Under the pieces are notes generated by a model. It ran no database searches, was not told the DNA's origin, and was given only the letters and a program-made list of their open reading frames with translations. From the NCBI RefSeq assembly GCF_900091595.1, contig NZ_FMCW01000017.1, positions 111,763-175,762 of the forward strand: a stretch of 64,000 nt of DNA. Reading direction: 5' to 3'. A program made the position numbers and the translations under genes. The DNA is from Micromonospora haikouensis. GTDB lineage: Bacteria; Actinomycetota; Actinomycetes; Mycobacteriales; Micromonosporaceae. How positions within the stretch are numbered: position 1 is the stretch's first letter; every line of letters starts with the position of its first letter. This document shows, in pieces, positions 36,201 through 44,251 of the stretch.

Positions 36201-38595
36201 CGACCGTCGGCACGGGCACCGGGTCGACGGACGGGCTGGTCGTGGCGGGCTCCGGGCGCGTCGGGTGCGGCCGGGACATGCCGTACCGGCTGGTGGTGGC
36301 GGGGTCCACCAGGGCCCGCACGGTCGCCGTGTCGCCCGGCGTCACCGGCACCGGGGAGCCCTGCCCGTCCAGCACGATGACCCGCGCGCCCACCGGCGGC
36401 TCCGGCGGATTCCCGACCGGCCGGACCCGTCGGCCCGACGCCGCCTGGGTCTCCACCCAGAACAGCTCGCCCCCGTCGTTGACCAGGGCGAAGGCGTGGC
36501 GCGGGGCGTTCGGCGGCTGCACCAGCACCGCCGCCAACGCGTTCGGGCCGGCCCCGCTGACCCGGCCGACGACCTGCGCCCAGTCGGAGACCGGCTGCCA
36601 CTCGACGCCGAGCTGCGCGGCGAGTTCCGACTCCGGGCGCACCGGGTCGATCGCGGCGTCGTCCCGGGTCACCCGGGGCGGCCGGGGCGCTGCCGAGAAC
36701 TCGCCGACCACGGCCGCCAGCCGGATCACGCAGTCCAGCGCCGTGCCGTCGTACGGCGGCAGCACCCCGGTCAGGCGCTGCTCCAGGGTGGCCCCACGGC
36801 CCTCGACCGGGGTCCCGAGAGCGGCGGTCACCGCACCCACCGACACCGGCTGCGGACCCACTGGCGGCGTCCCAGGTCCCGACCCGCCCGCCGGCGGTGC
36901 GCCGACCGGCTGTGGCCCACCCGTCCAGGAGCCGACGGTCGGCCGGCCCGGGGCGGCGGGGTCGGCTCCGGACGCGCGCCCGCCGCCCGCCGGCCCGCCG
37001 GCTCCGGCCTCCGGCGCGGCACCCGGGACCGGCGCGGACCCGCCGGTCCGGGCAGCCGAGGGCGCGCCGCCGGCCGGTTGGCCGGCGGCCGTACCGGACG
37101 ACGCGGGCAGGCCGGAGGCCGAAGGCGCGTCCGCCGACGCAGGCACCCCGGGCGTGGCGGACAGGTCGGACGTGACGGACAGGTCGGACGTCGTGGACAG
37201 GTCGTGCGTGGTCAACAGGTCCGAGAGGTCGGTGCTGCCACCGGCGGTGAGACCGCTCGGGTCCACCCGCTCCGGCCCGGCCGGCTCGCCGGGCTCCGTC
37301 GACTCGCCGTCGGCTCGCCGGAGCCGCCCCGCCGCGTCGGCGTCGGCCTCGGCGGAGCCGCCCCCGGCACCCGTCCGGGCCGCCGGTCCGGTTCCACCGG
37401 CCCCGGTGCCCGCCGTACCACCCCGGCCCGCGCCGCCCGGCGTCGTGCCGCCGGTGCCGGTGCCACCCGCGCCGGTCGGGACGGCACCCACCCCGGGCAC
37501 GGCGGCCACCGCCTCGGCGTACGACGGTGGGCCGTCGTACGCCGGCAGGCGGACCGGGTCGTACGCGGGCAGCGGCTCGTCGACAGTCGGATCGGCGGAC
37601 GCGGGCGGCTCCTGCTCGGCAAGCGCCGACGACTTCGACGTCCGGTCCCGGTCACCGCCGGTGGCCTTGTTGAGCTGCTGCCCGATCGCGGTGCCGGCGA
37701 CGCTCGCCAGCCCCGACATCGCGCCCGCGACGACGGCCGCCCCGTCGGCGTCCCACTCGCCGGTCGTGATGCCGTTGTAGAGGAACTCGGTCAGCCACTC
37801 GCTGACGCCCTCGTTGAGGACCTCCTGGGCCGCCTCGCCGGGCCGGAACCCGGGGGAGTCCGGGGTGTTCGACGATGCCGACAGCCCGACCCGCCGGCCC
37901 ACGTTCGTCGACCGAGCCAGCCGCTCCAGACCCTGCATGAGCCCGCCCAGGCCGAGGCCGACCGCGCCGCCCAGCGAGCCGACCTCGGCGGCGGCGCGGG
38001 TCAGCTCGTCGTTCCAGCCGTCCCGGGTGTGGTTGCGGATCTGGTAGAGCTGCACCAGCCGGTCCATCACCGTCTGCAGGCCGATCCCGACGGCCTGCGC
38101 CATGGCCACCTGGAACAGGACCCGGGTGGTGACGTTCTGGAAGATCACCCGCATGATCACCCGGCCGACCGCCAGCCGGGCCAGCGCGGCGCCCGGGTTG
38201 ATCCAGGCGATCGCCAGCGCCGTCAGCAGCTCCACCATCAGCGCGAGCAGCGCGGCGATGATCATCAGCTTGGCGTACTGCACCTCGGTCGCGGTGCCCC
38301 GGTAGCTGTCGCCCATCCGGTTGGTGTACTTCGACACCAGGCCGAGGTAGCCCGGGCTGTGCAGGACGTAACGCTCCATCGTGTCGACGAAGGAGTCCTC
38401 CGCCTGCCCGTTCACCCCGGCCCGGTACGCCCGCACCCCGTCGCCGAACGTCTCGCTCGACGCGGCCACCTGCTCGGCGGCCCGTCGCAGCTCCTCGGCG
38501 GTAGCGAAGAGGTTGGTCTCGTCGGCCCTGGGAAACTTCTCGCCGATCAGGAAGCGCAGGAAGTTGGCCAGCTCGGCCGAAACCTCGATCGCCAC
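33052..38595 (-). CDS. giant CpnT-like polymorphic type VII effector (frameshifted)
   Basis: This 1847-aa reading frame is meaningful to about residue 1799, where a C4 run (33198-33201) shifts frame. Residues 1-300 form a CpnT-like WXG100-type helical N-terminal domain with hydrophobic segments near 110-185, the part used for ESX secretion. A Pro/Gly/Ser linker follows. Next is a papain-like Tox-PL domain (Cys622 in LDCVIRL, His700 in HAFALVN, acidic 715 in WVETQ), then a first OTU-like cysteine protease (Cys821 in NGRCL, His1036 in DRDHFDAS), a domain with a lone Cys1568 in LALLSCAAG, and a second OTU-like domain (Cys1684 in GDGLCLLSA). It is last in the eccD-eccB operon. Domain names are my pattern reading. 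No immunity gene is evident. Confidence 0.8.
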   Translation of the reverse strand: MAIEVSAELANFLRFLIGEKFPRADETNLFATAEELRRAAEQVAASSETFGDGVRAYRAGVNGQAEDSFVDTMERYVLHSPGYLGLVSKYTNRMGDSYRGTATEVQYAKLMIIAALLALMVELLTALAIAWINPGAALARLAVGRVIMRVIFQNVTTRVLFQVAMAQAVGIGLQTVMDRLVQLYQIRNHTRDGWNDELTRAAAEVGSLGGAVGLGLGGLMQGLERLARSTNVGRRVGLSASSNTPDSPGFRPGEAAQEVLNEGVSEWLTEFLYNGITTGEWDADGAAVVAGAMSGLASVAGTAIGQQLNKATGGDRDRTSKSSALAEQEPPASADPTVDEPLPAYDPVRLPAYDGPPSYAEAVAAVPGVGAVPTGAGGTGTGGTTPGGAGRGGTAGTGAGGTGPAARTGAGGGSAEADADAAGRLRRADGESTEPGEPAGPERVDPSGLTAGGSTDLSDLLTTHDLSTTSDLSVTSDLSATPGVPASADAPSASGLPASSGTAAGQPAGGAPSAARTGGSAPVPGAAPEAGAGGPAGGGRASGADPAAPGRPTVGSWTGGPQPVGAPPAGGSGPGTPPVGPQPVSVGAVTAALGTPVEGRGATLEQRLTGVLPPYDGTALDCVIRLAAVVGEFSAAPRPPRVTRDDAAIDPVRPESELAAQLGVEWQPVSDWAQVVGRVSGAGPNALAAVLVQPPNAPRHAFALVNDGGELFWVETQAASGRRVRPVGNPPEPPVGARVIVLDGQGSPVPVTPGDTATVRALVDPATTSRYGMSRPHPTRPEPATTSPSVDPVPVPTVEQVTRTAEGLPPDLVRVPANGRCLPYAVLTSAPGVVSSRLAAAGLLTPQVDRWLAEADDVRAAVSWHAEQLSIGATSVPDDAPLNRTADALIGLVAGYLTTHRDALPAVLPEIRQALADRERTDSGLVSRVDRLALLERHGYTGLPELTDDELLTTYLDWYAFHAGPLTDQEFDVLLAAVHDWSRSWSEPVGLALLPLLAHALDVSLSVRSRADGRERAVYGPADAAAVTVYHNDRDHFDASSAEPSSPAAPDTPAAPATPTTPDIPVARDTPEPPAAPDTADTLDESPAGADLDGAYGPAVRAARITPGERDDAGDVRLNPFWYRLADFPAHLLDPARARTWRYVVAEDGEVYLGAADAATAMRQRDFRALLAGMRQYDPELTAERLREQLGGQGHAGLAVGFDARGRAIERHARVGGELTWNESARRWQVDDRSAQYMGATRPAATPDEIQGWLGTVAAAVGGRFDRDVTPVRHTPDDAGPPATVTVDFAPGQRAAEAGQWPELDLFVDQVVAQARRAWGTERPRVVRVRIEGGGNGSGRLRLRADRTGRRRAASLAELVGTMVAARLKIEGIPPRLVRVDQTSRGAGRSKSPGAQRPATPQQRRRAVLWTEPGPAYAGRRRRRGPAPADRAGRDRAGRDRAGRERRRLRNPAAAGRAGRSAAGRLRQDPDGTWRVGSGQVVTHDVPGRPGSIALLSDREWRRLARNPRLPAATDNVTVLVHGAGDRFRVPLRHADGRTSEVTLTVDELHTLLESPERDGRRLALLSCAAGRIGARSVQRLADLRDTDVFAPEGDLVVAGTTGHPPVSVDGRPWALFVPDGTVAWDVVNDEIVDPDRSDAPFAVPFAGYASRAGDADPDGVRLTNAPLPPTGWDRIRIIGDGLCLLSAVAVATPEAMADIAGMPPDAVDRLLRVRRAGVHDTDLTDIDTALRDEILRRVADPSPAMVGLFDQVATTWLFPVGYDVQTTLLDAVDTWDWQRLLPGQDDTENGGRVGDVLPLVDRRGARPAGVAGAARPVVGHGALAGRRRDAGAVDLQRARPLRRLGS
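34263..34307. repeat. 15-bp tandem repeat, 3 copies
   Basis: Three perfect copies of CCCGGCCGGCACGGT (plus strand) encode repeated Ala-Gly-Arg-Asp-Arg units on the minus strand, inside a basic linker of the giant effector. Copy number could change in frame. Confidence 0.9.
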
Positions 38596-38676
38596 CGGAG
38601 ACCACCCCTCGTCGTCGTACCGTCGTCACGCGTCACGGAACCGCTGCCCGCCTGCGGCGGGAACCACGGCCAGCCG

Positions 38677-39009
38677 CTAGGAGTGCCGGCCGTTGTTGAC
38701 CCCGCCGGCCATGTCGGCGTTGGTCGCCTCCACGTTGGCCAGGATCTGCCCCAGCTTCCGCAGGTCGTCCTGGTAGCCCTGCGGCACCGCGCCCAGGAGC
38801 TGGATGAGATCCGCGCCGAGCGACGCCTTCGGCAGGTTCGCCACGATCTCGTCGATGTCGGCGTACGGCTCGCCGACGAGTCCGGGATGGTCCGTGTCGC
38901 TGCGCCGCAGCGCCCGCTGGACCCGGTCCAGTTCCTCGGTGAACGGGTCGAAGTTCGGGTTCGTCAGCCGGCCGGTGTCGGCGCCGATCGGCCCGGTCGC
39001 CGGGGCCAT
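38677..39009 (-). CDS. small ESX-operon protein, 110 aa
   Basis: This is an unrecognised, soluble, mostly helical protein. Its helices include PFTEELDRVQRALRRS and GYQDDLRKLGQILANVEATN. The ATG at 39009 shares one base with the stop of the YbaB-like gene (TGATG), so it is translationally coupled. It sits immediately before the giant effector. By position it could be an effector chaperone or a WXG100-like partner; it has no WXG motif. Confidence 0.75.
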   Translation of the reverse strand: MAPATGPIGADTGRLTNPNFDPFTEELDRVQRALRRSDTDHPGLVGEPYADIDEIVANLPKASLGADLIQLLGAVPQGYQDDLRKLGQILANVEATNADMAGGVNNGRHS

Positions 39010-39455
39010 CAGCGGGCACCCGTCGCGGGCGGCGGCACCGGGGCGTCGTCCGGCTCGGCGACGCGGAACACCTCGGCGAGCAGCCGCTCCATCGGCAGCG
39101 GGCCGCGTTCGGGGTCGACCTCGCCGGTCAACAGGTCGATCATGGGCAGCCCGGCGGGGAGCAGCGACTCGAACGCGGCGACGGTGCGGGCCAGCGCCTC
39201 GTCCCGGGCCGACCCGATCGTGTCGACCAGCAGCTCGCCCAGCTCCGGGCCGGCCATCGACCGGTACGCCGAGGTCGGGAACTTGATCGCCGTGACCGTT
39301 CCCCGGCTGTCCACGGTGACCGCGACCGCCCGGTTCTTCGCGGTCACCGTGCTGTACGCGCTGTGCAGGTCGCCCTGGATCTCGTCGATCGCGGCCTTCT
39401 GCCGTTCCAGTTCGGCGAGCGCCTGCTCGACCTGGTTGGACAACGGACTCGACAT
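39009..39455 (-). CDS. YbaB/EbfC family protein of the ESX operon (EspL-like)
   Basis: This 148-aa protein starts with the YbaB-type coiled segment NQVEQALAELERQKAAIDEI. It has AVTVDSRGTVTAIKFP and a C-terminal extension. YbaB paralogs such as EspL occur in mycobacterial ESX loci. The ATG at 39455 has an almost perfect Shine-Dalgarno (aggaggtgagg). It overlaps the end of the Gly-rich gene frame upstream, which suggests that frame is artificially long. The role in secretion is not known; DNA binding is possible by family. Confidence 0.85.
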   Translation of the reverse strand: MSSPLSNQVEQALAELERQKAAIDEIQGDLHSAYSTVTAKNRAVAVTVDSRGTVTAIKFPTSAYRSMAGPELGELLVDTIGSARDEALARTVAAFESLLPAGLPMIDLLTGEVDPERGPLPMERLLAEVFRVAEPDDAPVPPPATGAR

Positions 39456-41320
39456 GTCCTCACCTCCTGGTTCACGTGGTTCGTCTCTGTCTCGTGGGGT
39501 GACCGGGCGGCGGTCGCCCGCCGCCGGGTGTCGCCGGGTGTCAGCCCTGGCCGCGCGCGTGCTCCCGGCCGTGGACCACCGGGCCGGCGGCCGGCGGCTG
39601 CGCCACGTCGACCGGCGCCGCCGGAGAACCCCGTACCACCGGGCGAACCCGCGCCGCCGACGCCGCCGGGCGGACCGGCGAGCAGGGCGGCGAGTTCCCG
39701 GCCCACGGCGGATCCGCCGACCGCCGCGCCGGCCGGACGCGTGAGCGGCGCGTCGGCCAGGTCGCCGATGTCGACGCCGCCGTCGGCCCAGTTCCCCAGC
39801 GCGCCGCCGGAGCGGCGGTCGGCGTCCGCAACGCCGCCGCCGGCCCGTCCGCCGATCACCGGGCCGACGCCGCCGGCCAAGCCCCCCACCCCGGCCAGCG
39901 CCCCGCCACCCCACCCGCCGGTGCCGGTACGCCCGACAGCGCCGAACGCGCCGACGCCGTCGCCGGCCACGCCCGAGGTGTCGAGGCCGCCGGAGCCGCC
40001 GGCCAGGCTCGCCGCGCCGAGGGCGGACCCGATGCCCGCCCCGCCGAATCCGCCGCCGCCCAGCGGGCCGACCGCGCCGATCGCCGCCGACCCACCGGCC
40101 GGGACGTTCCCCATCCCGCCGGCCCCCGAGGAGGAGAACGTCACGTCCGGCCCGCCGCCCCCGACACCGCCCGGTCCGTCGAAGCCGGTGCCGCCGAACT
40201 GGGTGCTGGTGAACCGCACCTCGTCGCGGGGCGGGCCGTCGGTGGGGCCGTCCGAGGGACCCTCCGCGGGCGGCGGGGACTGCCCGCCGCCGGAGGGCCC
40301 GGTGAACCGGTTGACGATCCCGCTGGTCTGGCGCAACGCGGCGACGAGCTGGCCCAGCGCGGTCCGCATCTGCATGTCGAGCAGGACGAGCTGCCGCAGC
40401 CAGGCGGTGCGGAGCAGCACGTCGAGACCGGTCCAGCCGGCTGCGGTGGTCAGGTCGAACGTGCCGCTGACCGAGCCGGCGCCGTAGGTGTCCGGGACGG
40501 TGACCAGCACCGCGTTCAGGCTGCCCCGGTCGACCTGTTCGAGGATGCTGCGGACCGTGCTGAACAACGCGGTCGGGTGGTACGTGTTGTACCACTCGTG
40601 GGTGTGGTCGCTGAAGACCCGCCAGGCGTCGTTGATCCGCTCGCGGAACATCAGCAGGTCGTTCGACTGCTCGAAGACCCGGTCCGACCAGGCGTTGGTG
40701 TCGTTCGTCGCGTTCATGTCCCGGGTGAGCCGGTCGATGTCCGCGTGCAGGGTGTTCAGGGCCGCCACGAAGACCGCCGAGGCCGACCCGGCGAACCCGG
40801 AACCGGCCCCGCTGATCCCGTCACGCAGCACCCGCAGCTCGGCGGCGGTGGTGAGCAGCGTCTGCTCGACCCGCCAGAGCAGGTTGCCGGCGTCGGTGAA
40901 GCTGCGTTCGCTGAACCAGCCGTTGGTGCCGGCGTACAGCCGGGTGAGGGCGTTGACGCTGGCCCGGTAGAAGCTGTCGAACGCGCTGCTCGGCGGCGGT
41001 CCGCCGGCCCCCTCCCAGAAGGTGATGTGGCCCCGCACGATCTCCCAGAGATCCCGCTGCGGGTCGTCCAACCCGGGGCCGACCCGACGGTAGCCGATCA
41101 GCTCCCGGTCCCCCGGGTCCACGGTGGGGCGGGTGCCGCGGTCCAGCTCCTGGGTGCGCCGTTCGACGAACCGGACCCAGGTGACCCCGTGGCCGGCGAC
41201 CAGGTTGCGGTCGATCAGCGTGCCGCTGAACTGGTCGGCGCCGTCGCGGCCCTCGTTGAGGACGTCCCGCAGCATCCGCTCCCAGGTCCAGCCGATGAAC
41301 TCCGGGTTCGGGGCGGTCAC
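39344..41320 (-). CDS. Gly-rich type VII-associated protein A
   Basis: This 658-aa protein begins PEFIGWTWERMLRDVL. Its helical N-terminal half (about 1-320) is clearly homologous to the protein at 41345-43462 (SFTDA...; DMNA; WSD; FSDHTxxWxNxYxPT; DTYG). A Gly-rich low-complexity half follows, with a conserved (V/I)D(I/V)G(D/N)L...ELAALL motif. It is probably a secreted ESX substrate or surface protein. The final part overlaps the ybaB gene by 112 bp. A 1-nt change in the C4 run at 39629-39632 would instead give a tail ending ...VVHGREHARGQG and a stop at 39541, so a frameshift is suspected. Confidence 0.75.
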   Translation of the reverse strand: MTAPNPEFIGWTWERMLRDVLNEGRDGADQFSGTLIDRNLVAGHGVTWVRFVERRTQELDRGTRPTVDPGDRELIGYRRVGPGLDDPQRDLWEIVRGHITFWEGAGGPPPSSAFDSFYRASVNALTRLYAGTNGWFSERSFTDAGNLLWRVEQTLLTTAAELRVLRDGISGAGSGFAGSASAVFVAALNTLHADIDRLTRDMNATNDTNAWSDRVFEQSNDLLMFRERINDAWRVFSDHTHEWYNTYHPTALFSTVRSILEQVDRGSLNAVLVTVPDTYGAGSVSGTFDLTTAAGWTGLDVLLRTAWLRQLVLLDMQMRTALGQLVAALRQTSGIVNRFTGPSGGGQSPPPAEGPSDGPTDGPPRDEVRFTSTQFGGTGFDGPGGVGGGGPDVTFSSSGAGGMGNVPAGGSAAIGAVGPLGGGGFGGAGIGSALGAASLAGGSGGLDTSGVAGDGVGAFGAVGRTGTGGWGGGALAGVGGLAGGVGPVIGGRAGGGVADADRRSGGALGNWADGGVDIGDLADAPLTRPAGAAVGGSAVGRELAALLAGPPGGVGGAGSPGGTGFSGGAGRRGAAAGRRPGGPRPGARARPGLTPGDTRRRATAARSPHETETNHVNQEVRTCRVRCPTRSSRRSPNWNGRRPRSTRSRATCTARTAR

Positions 41321-41344
41321 CGCGCGGCCCGCCCGGGTCGACGG

Positions 41345-43462
41345 TCAGCCACGGCGACGTCCCGTCGCCCGGGTGGGGCCGAGCGGCCCACGGGGTCGGC
41401 GCGGCGCGGCCGGTGCCGTGGTGGCCGGCTCCTCGGAATGCTCGGCCCGGCCGATGACGGCCATCCCGCACTCCGGGTCGGTGCCCCAGACGTCCTCTTC
41501 CTCCCCCAGCCAGGTCTTGCGCTCACGGTCCTTCTCCCCCTGTTGGCCGCCCCCACCCATGCCACCCATGCCACCCATCGGCGGCATCATCGGGAACCCG
41601 CCGGCCGCCGAGGTCGCGGAGTCCGCGCCGCGCGCCCCGGTGCCGGCGGGCCCGAGGCCGGCCGGTTCGCCGAGCAACGCGGCCAGTTCGCTGCCGAGGG
41701 CCATTCCGCCGGTCGTGGACTCGCCCGGCGAGCCGCCGCCCAGGTTGCCGACGTCGACGCCGTCCACGTCGGTCGGGAACTGCGCCGACGGGTTGGTCGT
41801 GTCGTCGCCGAGGCCACCCGCCCCGCCGCCCTTGCCACCGCTCAGGCCACCCGATCCGCCGGAGCCGCCCAGGCCCGGGGGCAGGCCGGGGACGACACCG
41901 CCACCGATGCCCCCGCCGATCCCGCCGCCGAGGCCACCCCCGAGGCCGCCGCCGCCCGAGCCGGACCCGGTGCCGCCGCCGGGCAGGTCGTCCCAGTCGG
42001 TGCCGCCGCCGATGCCGCCCAGCCCGCCGGTGCCGAGATCGCCGCCGCCGAGGCCCAGGCCGCCCGATCCGCTTCCGCCGCCCAGCCCCAGGCCGGAGCC
42101 GCCCCCCAGGCCCAGATCGCCGCCGCCCAGGCCGAGGCCCGAGCCGCCACCGAGGCCGAGGTCCCCACCGCCGCCCAGACCGAGATCACCGCCGCCACCG
42201 AGCCCGAGATCGCCACCGCCGCCCAGGCCGAGGTCACCGCCACCGCCGCCCAGACCGAGGTCGCCACCGCCACCGAGGCCGAGGTCGCCGCCGCCGTTCA
42301 GGTCGGGGCCACCGCCGCCGTTCAGGTCCGGCCCGCCGATGTCGGGGGTGCCCCCCGGCGGCGGGGTGGTGCCGGTGTTGCCCCGGGTCGGTGGCGGCGA
42401 GATGACGCTCACCAGGTGGGTGACGGACCGCAGCCGGGTGGTCAGCCGCGCCAGCTCGGCACGCATCGTGGCGTCGAGCTCACGCAACTGGCCGAGCCAG
42501 GCTCCCTTGACCAGGTTGTCGACGCTCTGCCAGCCGGCCTCGGTCATCAGGTTGAAGGTGCCGGTGTTGACCGTGCCGTTGCCGTACGCGTCCGGCAGGG
42601 TGATCGTGACCTGACTGAAGTTGCCCGTCCTGACCTCGGTGATGATCTTCTTCAGCGAGTCGATCAGCGTGGTCGGGTTGTAGCCGTTGAACCACTGGAA
42701 CGTGTGGTCGCTGAACTCCCGGAACGAGCTGGCGATCTTGTTGCGGAAGGTGGTCATGTCGTCGACCACGTCGTCGACCTGGTCGGACCAGGCCCGGTCC
42801 GCGCTGTTGGCGTTCATGTCGACGGCGAGCCGGTGCACGTCCCGACGCAGGTTCGCCACCGTCCCGATGAACACCCCGGAGGCGTTGCCCTGGAACCCGG
42901 ACGCGTCGTCGCCGACCCGGTCCAGGATGGTCTTCAGCTCCCGTTCGGTGCTGACCAGGTTGCTCTCCACGTCGTGCAGCATCTTGGCGGCGTCGGTGAA
43001 GCTCTTCCAGCTGAACACGGGGTTGGTGCCGCTGGTCAGCCGCTGCAACGCCCCCTCGCTGGACTTGTAGAAGGTTTCGAAGGCGCCGCGCGGGGAGGGC
43101 GCCCCCTCGGTCTGCGACTCACCGAAGACGATCTTCACCTGGATGAACTGGGTCCGGGTGGTGTAGTGCGGCCTCCCGTCCCGCAGCGAGCCGACCGTGC
43201 TGATCCGGTAGAGGAAGAACTCGTTGCCGTCGAGCGAGTCGATCCGGTTGGTGTAGTCGGAGTCGTCGGGCGGATCCGAGGACTCGGTCACCGCGTCGAG
43301 CTGGTCGACGAGGCGCAGCCACCGGACGTCCGGACCGGCCACCAGCCTGCGGTCCAGCAGGGTGCCGCTGGTGCCGTCCGGCCCGTCCTTGCCCTCACCC
43401 AGGACGTTCTGGAGCATCGATTCCCAGGTCCACTGGGACATGTCCTGGTACGGCGCGGTCAC
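41345..43462 (-). CDS. Gly-rich type VII-associated protein B with DLGLGGG repeats
   Basis: This 705-aa paralog of the preceding protein starts at GTG 43462 (VTAPYQDMSQWTWESML). The helical N-terminal half has the WTWExML start, SFTDAA, NANSADRAWSD and FSDHTFQWFNGYNPTT landmarks. The middle is a long Gly/Asp/Leu repeat, and the tail contains a Met-Gly-rich patch and a charged WLGEEEDVWGTDPECGM end. I see no signal peptide, consistent with ESX export. It lies 24 bp upstream of protein A on the same strand. The biochemical function is unknown. Confidence 0.8.
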   Translation of the reverse strand: MTAPYQDMSQWTWESMLQNVLGEGKDGPDGTSGTLLDRRLVAGPDVRWLRLVDQLDAVTESSDPPDDSDYTNRIDSLDGNEFFLYRISTVGSLRDGRPHYTTRTQFIQVKIVFGESQTEGAPSPRGAFETFYKSSEGALQRLTSGTNPVFSWKSFTDAAKMLHDVESNLVSTERELKTILDRVGDDASGFQGNASGVFIGTVANLRRDVHRLAVDMNANSADRAWSDQVDDVVDDMTTFRNKIASSFREFSDHTFQWFNGYNPTTLIDSLKKIITEVRTGNFSQVTITLPDAYGNGTVNTGTFNLMTEAGWQSVDNLVKGAWLGQLRELDATMRAELARLTTRLRSVTHLVSVISPPPTRGNTGTTPPPGGTPDIGGPDLNGGGGPDLNGGGDLGLGGGGDLGLGGGGGDLGLGGGGDLGLGGGGDLGLGGGGDLGLGGGSGLGLGGGDLGLGGGSGLGLGGGSGSGGLGLGGGDLGTGGLGGIGGGTDWDDLPGGGTGSGSGGGGLGGGLGGGIGGGIGGGVVPGLPPGLGGSGGSGGLSGGKGGGAGGLGDDTTNPSAQFPTDVDGVDVGNLGGGSPGESTTGGMALGSELAALLGEPAGLGPAGTGARGADSATSAAGGFPMMPPMGGMGGMGGGGQQGEKDRERKTWLGEEEDVWGTDPECGMAVIGRAEHSEEPATTAPAAPRRPRGPLGPTRATGRRRG
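42020..42340 (-). repeat. Gly-rich DLGLGGGG coding repeat
   Basis: About ten degenerate copies of a 7-9 residue DLGLGGG(G/S) unit are encoded inside Gly-rich protein B, with 21-27 bp DNA periodicity. It is likely flexible or adhesive, and prone to length change by slippage. Confidence 0.85.
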
Positions 43463-43466
43463 CGGG

Positions 43467-43862
43467 TCACGCCGTCGGGTTGGGGGTGCCGGTGTTGGGG
43501 GTGCCGGTGCCGGTGCCACCCGTGCTGGGCAGGAACTCCAGGAACCGCTCGGCGGTGATCGAGTTGAGCGACTCGACGTAGTCCGAGTTCGCGAGCAGCT
43601 CGGTCAGCCCGACCGCGAGGCTGTTCATCGTGGTCCGGTAGCCGGTCATCCGGGTCAGCAGCGTGTCGCCGGTCTTGTTGACCTGGTCGCGGATGGTCTT
43701 GCCCGGCTCGAAGTTGTTCGTGCCGGCCGAGACGGTCAGGTCGCGCAGCGTCTGCGACACGTACTGGCCCTGCCCGGAGGTGGCGGTGTCGACCGCGTCC
43801 CGCAGGCTGTTCAGCTTCGCGATGATCTGGTTGATGTACGGCTCGTCGATGACGATCGGCAT
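43467..43862 (-). CDS. small ESX-operon protein, 131 aa
   Basis: This helical protein starts MPIVIDEPYINQIIAKLNSLRDAV and ends in a Gly-Thr-Pro tail (STGGTGTGTPNTGTPNP). It has no WXG motif, but its length, helical content and position between WXG100 and Gly-rich genes suggest a secreted partner. A strong GGAAAGGAG ribosome site supports ATG 43862. It ends 4 bp before the Gly-rich B start. Function is unknown. Confidence 0.78.
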   Translation of the reverse strand: MPIVIDEPYINQIIAKLNSLRDAVDTATSGQGQYVSQTLRDLTVSAGTNNFEPGKTIRDQVNKTGDTLLTRMTGYRTTMNSLAVGLTELLANSDYVESLNSITAERFLEFLPSTGGTGTGTPNTGTPNPTA

Positions 43863-43924
43863 CGGGTGCTCCTTTCCGCGAGATGGGGGGGCGGGCGGCC
43901 CCGTGCCGCCCGCCGCACCGAAGG

Positions 43925-44221
43925 TCAGACGTTGCCGTGGAACAGCGCGGCGCCCCGCGCGTCGCCCAGCCGGTAGTTGTCGTGGATCTGGTCGAGCCGG
44001 GACGACGCGGCGGCGAGCGCCTGCCGCATCTCCTCGATCCCGGTGTTCCACTTGGCCTGCGCCGCGGTGAACGCCTCCCGCGTGTCACCGGAGTTGGCGC
44101 TGACGTACGTCTGCACGACGGTGTTGAGCTCGTCGATCGCGTTCTGGATGCTGCTGGTGACGCCCTGCAGCTCGGCCGAGCTGTCCAGCAGCCCGTTGGG
44201 GTTGAGTCCGTACGACGGCAT
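43925..44221 (-). CDS. WXG100-like ESX protein, 98 aa
   Basis: This 98-aa protein has the WXG100 length and two-helix pattern. The turn has W in AAQAKWNTGIEEMRQ (W-N-T-G instead of W-x-G). The C-terminus YRLGDARGAALF carries a YxxxD/E-like export signal variant. It is probably the heterodimer partner of the next protein (44252-44548). Pairs of such genes upstream of substrates are typical of ESX systems. Confidence 0.88.
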   Translation of the reverse strand: MPSYGLNPNGLLDSSAELQGVTSSIQNAIDELNTVVQTYVSANSGDTREAFTAAQAKWNTGIEEMRQALAAASSRLDQIHDNYRLGDARGAALFHGNV

Positions 44222-44251
44222 GGTCGCCCTCCCTGATGGGTCGGTCGGTGG

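Noticed and set aside
33133..39744. A 2203-codon open frame antisense to the giant effector
   Set aside because: It has random low-complexity composition, while the minus strand carries domain motifs and coupled starts.
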